From Oscillospiraceae bacterium (GTDB lineage: Bacteria > Bacillota > Clostridia > Oscillospirales > Ruminococcaceae), in NCBI GenBank assembly GCA_009782665.1, contig WRIP01000097.1:1-5723 (forward strand): DNA of 5,723 nucleotides. Direction: 5' to 3'. Positions 5,575-5,723 of this stretch are shown one piece after another. Position 1 is the stretch's first letter, and every line of letters begins with the position of its first letter. The notes under the pieces are model-generated. The model was given only the letters and a program-made list of their open reading frames with translations. It had not been told where the DNA came from and made no database searches. Made by a program: the position numbers and the translations under genes.

Positions 5575-5723
5575 ATGTCAAAACTAGGCAATAAATCCAA
5601 AAGGTCCCCTCTAACCGGATATTTAATTACCGGTTTTACGGTGACTTTTTTGTGTTTAACTGTCGCATTTGGTTTCAATGGTATCGGTTTGTTCGGTCAC
5701 AAGTCTATCCTCATATCCGATAT
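5575..5723 (+). CDS. YfhO-like integral membrane protein, N-terminal fragment (cut by window edge)
   Basis: The frame opens at ATG 5575, 3 nt after the glycosyltransferase stop, with an AGGA ribosome site at 5564-5567 inside the end of that gene, and stays open to the edge (49 codons). The fragment has a basic start (MSKLGNKSKRSP), a hydrophobic segment at about residues 14-34, then LFGHKSILISD (39-49). YfhO-family proteins begin the same way: a first membrane helix followed by an FGxKS-[IL]-L-x-x-D stretch at the start of the first external loop. These are large multi-pass proteins (about 800 or more residues) thought to move a sugar from a polyprenyl carrier onto extracellular polymers such as lipoteichoic acid. 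The adjacent CsbB-like enzyme supports the assignment. With only 49 residues it is tentative; another multi-pass GT-C-type transferase is the main alternative. Confidence 0.6.
   Translation, partial: MSKLGNKSKRSPLTGYLITGFTVTFLCLTVAFGFNGIGLFGHKSILISD

Overview
The window looks like chromosomal DNA from a Gram-positive bacterium, most likely a clostridial or related anaerobe. Base composition is moderate, in the mid-40s percent GC by eye. The evidence is a one-carbon/folate operon of the kind found in acetogens and amino-acid fermenters (fhs, then a stand-alone methenyl-THF cyclohydrolase, then folD), Clostridia-like sequence motifs in FolC and FolD, strong AGGAGG-type ribosome binding sites, and a CsbB/YfhO-type envelope glycosylation pair. 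The species cannot be named from sequence reading alone.

Layout. Positions 1-4370 hold five minus-strand genes, read right to left: fhs (formate-THF ligase, 2691-4370), fchA (methenyl-THF cyclohydrolase, 2038-2673), folD (methylene-THF dehydrogenase, 1181-2035), a short GNAT-like protein (750-1184), and the N-terminal 238 codons of folC (folylpolyglutamate synthase, 1-715, running off the left edge). The gaps are 17 nt, 2 nt, a 4-nt ATGA overlap and 34 nt, so they very probably form one operon. A good sigma-A promoter and ribosome binding site precede fhs. Positions 4371-4614 are a divergent intergenic region. On the plus strand, 4615-5571 encodes a GtrB/CsbB-type polyprenyl-phosphate glycosyltransferase. 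It is followed 3 nt later by the first 49 codons of a membrane protein resembling YfhO, cut by the right edge.

How they work together. Fhs makes 10-formyl-THF from formate, ATP and THF. FchA interconverts 10-formyl-THF and 5,10-methenyl-THF. FolD interconverts methenyl- and methylene-THF with NAD(P)(H). FolC adds the glutamate tail that retains these cofactors. The most notable observation is that FolD lacks the conserved catalytic Lys and Gln of the bifunctional enzymes (replaced by Ala52 and Leu96 in an ungapped alignment). This suggests it is mainly a dehydrogenase and that the neighbouring FchA supplies the cyclohydrolase step. The divergent pair probably makes a lipid-linked sugar (glycosyltransferase) and transfers it to an extracytoplasmic acceptor (YfhO-like protein).

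I see no mobile element, CRISPR array, rRNA or tRNA, and no clear terminator. Most of the window is ordinary metabolic DNA; the findings are variations on known families rather than a clearly new system.
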